Part shown: positions 14,277-14,347 of the stretch, one piece after another
Numbering within the stretch: position 1 is the first letter of the stretch
How the letters are laid out: the number at the start of each line of letters is the position of its first letter
Origin: Pseudomonadota bacterium
GTDB taxonomy: Bacteria; Bdellovibrionota_C; UBA2361; OMIW01
Direction: 5' to 3'
NCBI GenBank assembly: GCA_900299205.1
Contig: OMIW01000147.1
Span: 1-14,347 of the forward strand
DNA length: 14,347 nt
Position numbers and translations under genes: made by a program
The notes under the pieces: model-generated
What the model saw: only the letters and a program-made list of their open reading frames with translations
Database searches by the model: none
What the model was told of the DNA's origin: nothing

Positions 14277-14347
14277 AAATCGAGCTCTTCTCTTGTTGGC
14301 AGTTCAACGTACTCGGCCGAGTCAAAGCTTCTCACATCGCTCATGGG
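14273..14347 (-). CDS. Partial C-terminus of a convergent gene at the right edge
   Basis: On the minus strand a frame is open from the window edge to TAG (14275-14273). It encodes about 24 residues ending ELPTREELDF, acidic and hydrophilic. This would be the end of a gene that lies to the right and converges on ppiD. An in-frame ATG at 14344 exists, but a 23-residue gene is unlikely. There is too little sequence to name a product. Confidence 0.4.
   Translation of the reverse strand, partial: PMSDVRSFDSAEYVELPTREELDF

Noticed and set aside
1-14347. CRISPR arrays, insertion sequences, prophage or toxin-antitoxin genes
   Set aside because: No spaced direct repeats, no transposase or integrase motifs and no paired terminal repeats were seen anywhere in the window.

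Overview
The window reads as ordinary chromosomal DNA from a Gram-negative bacterium. Evidence for this is a PpiD-type inner-membrane periplasmic chaperone, a Sec-exported protein and an NtrC-type sigma-54 activator. A complete GatCAB amidotransferase means the cell makes Gln-tRNA and/or Asn-tRNA indirectly. The small gene behind gatB looks like the DUF4911 family, which I associate with deltaproteobacterial-grade lineages, so the organism is probably from that broad grouping (Desulfo-/Myxo-/Bdellovibrionota-like). That placement is inference. I see no phage, transposon, CRISPR array, tRNA or rRNA.

Layout. (1) Positions 1-353 hold the probable tail of an upstream gene and about 290 bp without a convincing gene. 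(2) 354-3693 carries two unlike, plus-strand, polytopic GT-C-fold glycosyltransferase-like proteins, probably part of a surface-glycan or protein-glycosylation locus. (3) 3738-4382 (minus) is an unrecognised secreted protein with a Gly-rich middle. It is divergent from a YciA-type hotdog acyl-CoA thioesterase (4574-4978, plus). (4) An M42 metallo-aminopeptidase (4991-6064, minus) faces the thioesterase with a 12-bp gap that lies within a dyad. (5) A minus-strand hypothetical protein (6193-6654) is followed by a good intrinsic terminator. (6) An orphan NtrC-family response regulator (6834-8210, minus) is divergent from gatC across 289 bp of structured intergenic DNA. (7) gatC-gatA-gatB-(DUF4911-like)-ppiD run co-directionally from 8500 to 14199, probably as one transcription unit or two coupled ones. 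(8) The right edge shows the C-terminal end of a convergent minus-strand gene.

Working together: GatC, GatA and GatB form one enzyme that amidates mischarged Glu-tRNA(Gln)/Asp-tRNA(Asn). PpiD downstream is a membrane-anchored chaperone for exported proteins, and the link between them is positional only. Nothing in the window is a clearly new system. The places most worth a second look are the regulator/gatC intergenic region (a sigma-54-like element facing gatC, and a 7-bp dyad that would start the regulator's leader), the unrecognised secreted and cytoplasmic proteins, and the parvulin domain of PpiD, which lacks the usual catalytic histidines.
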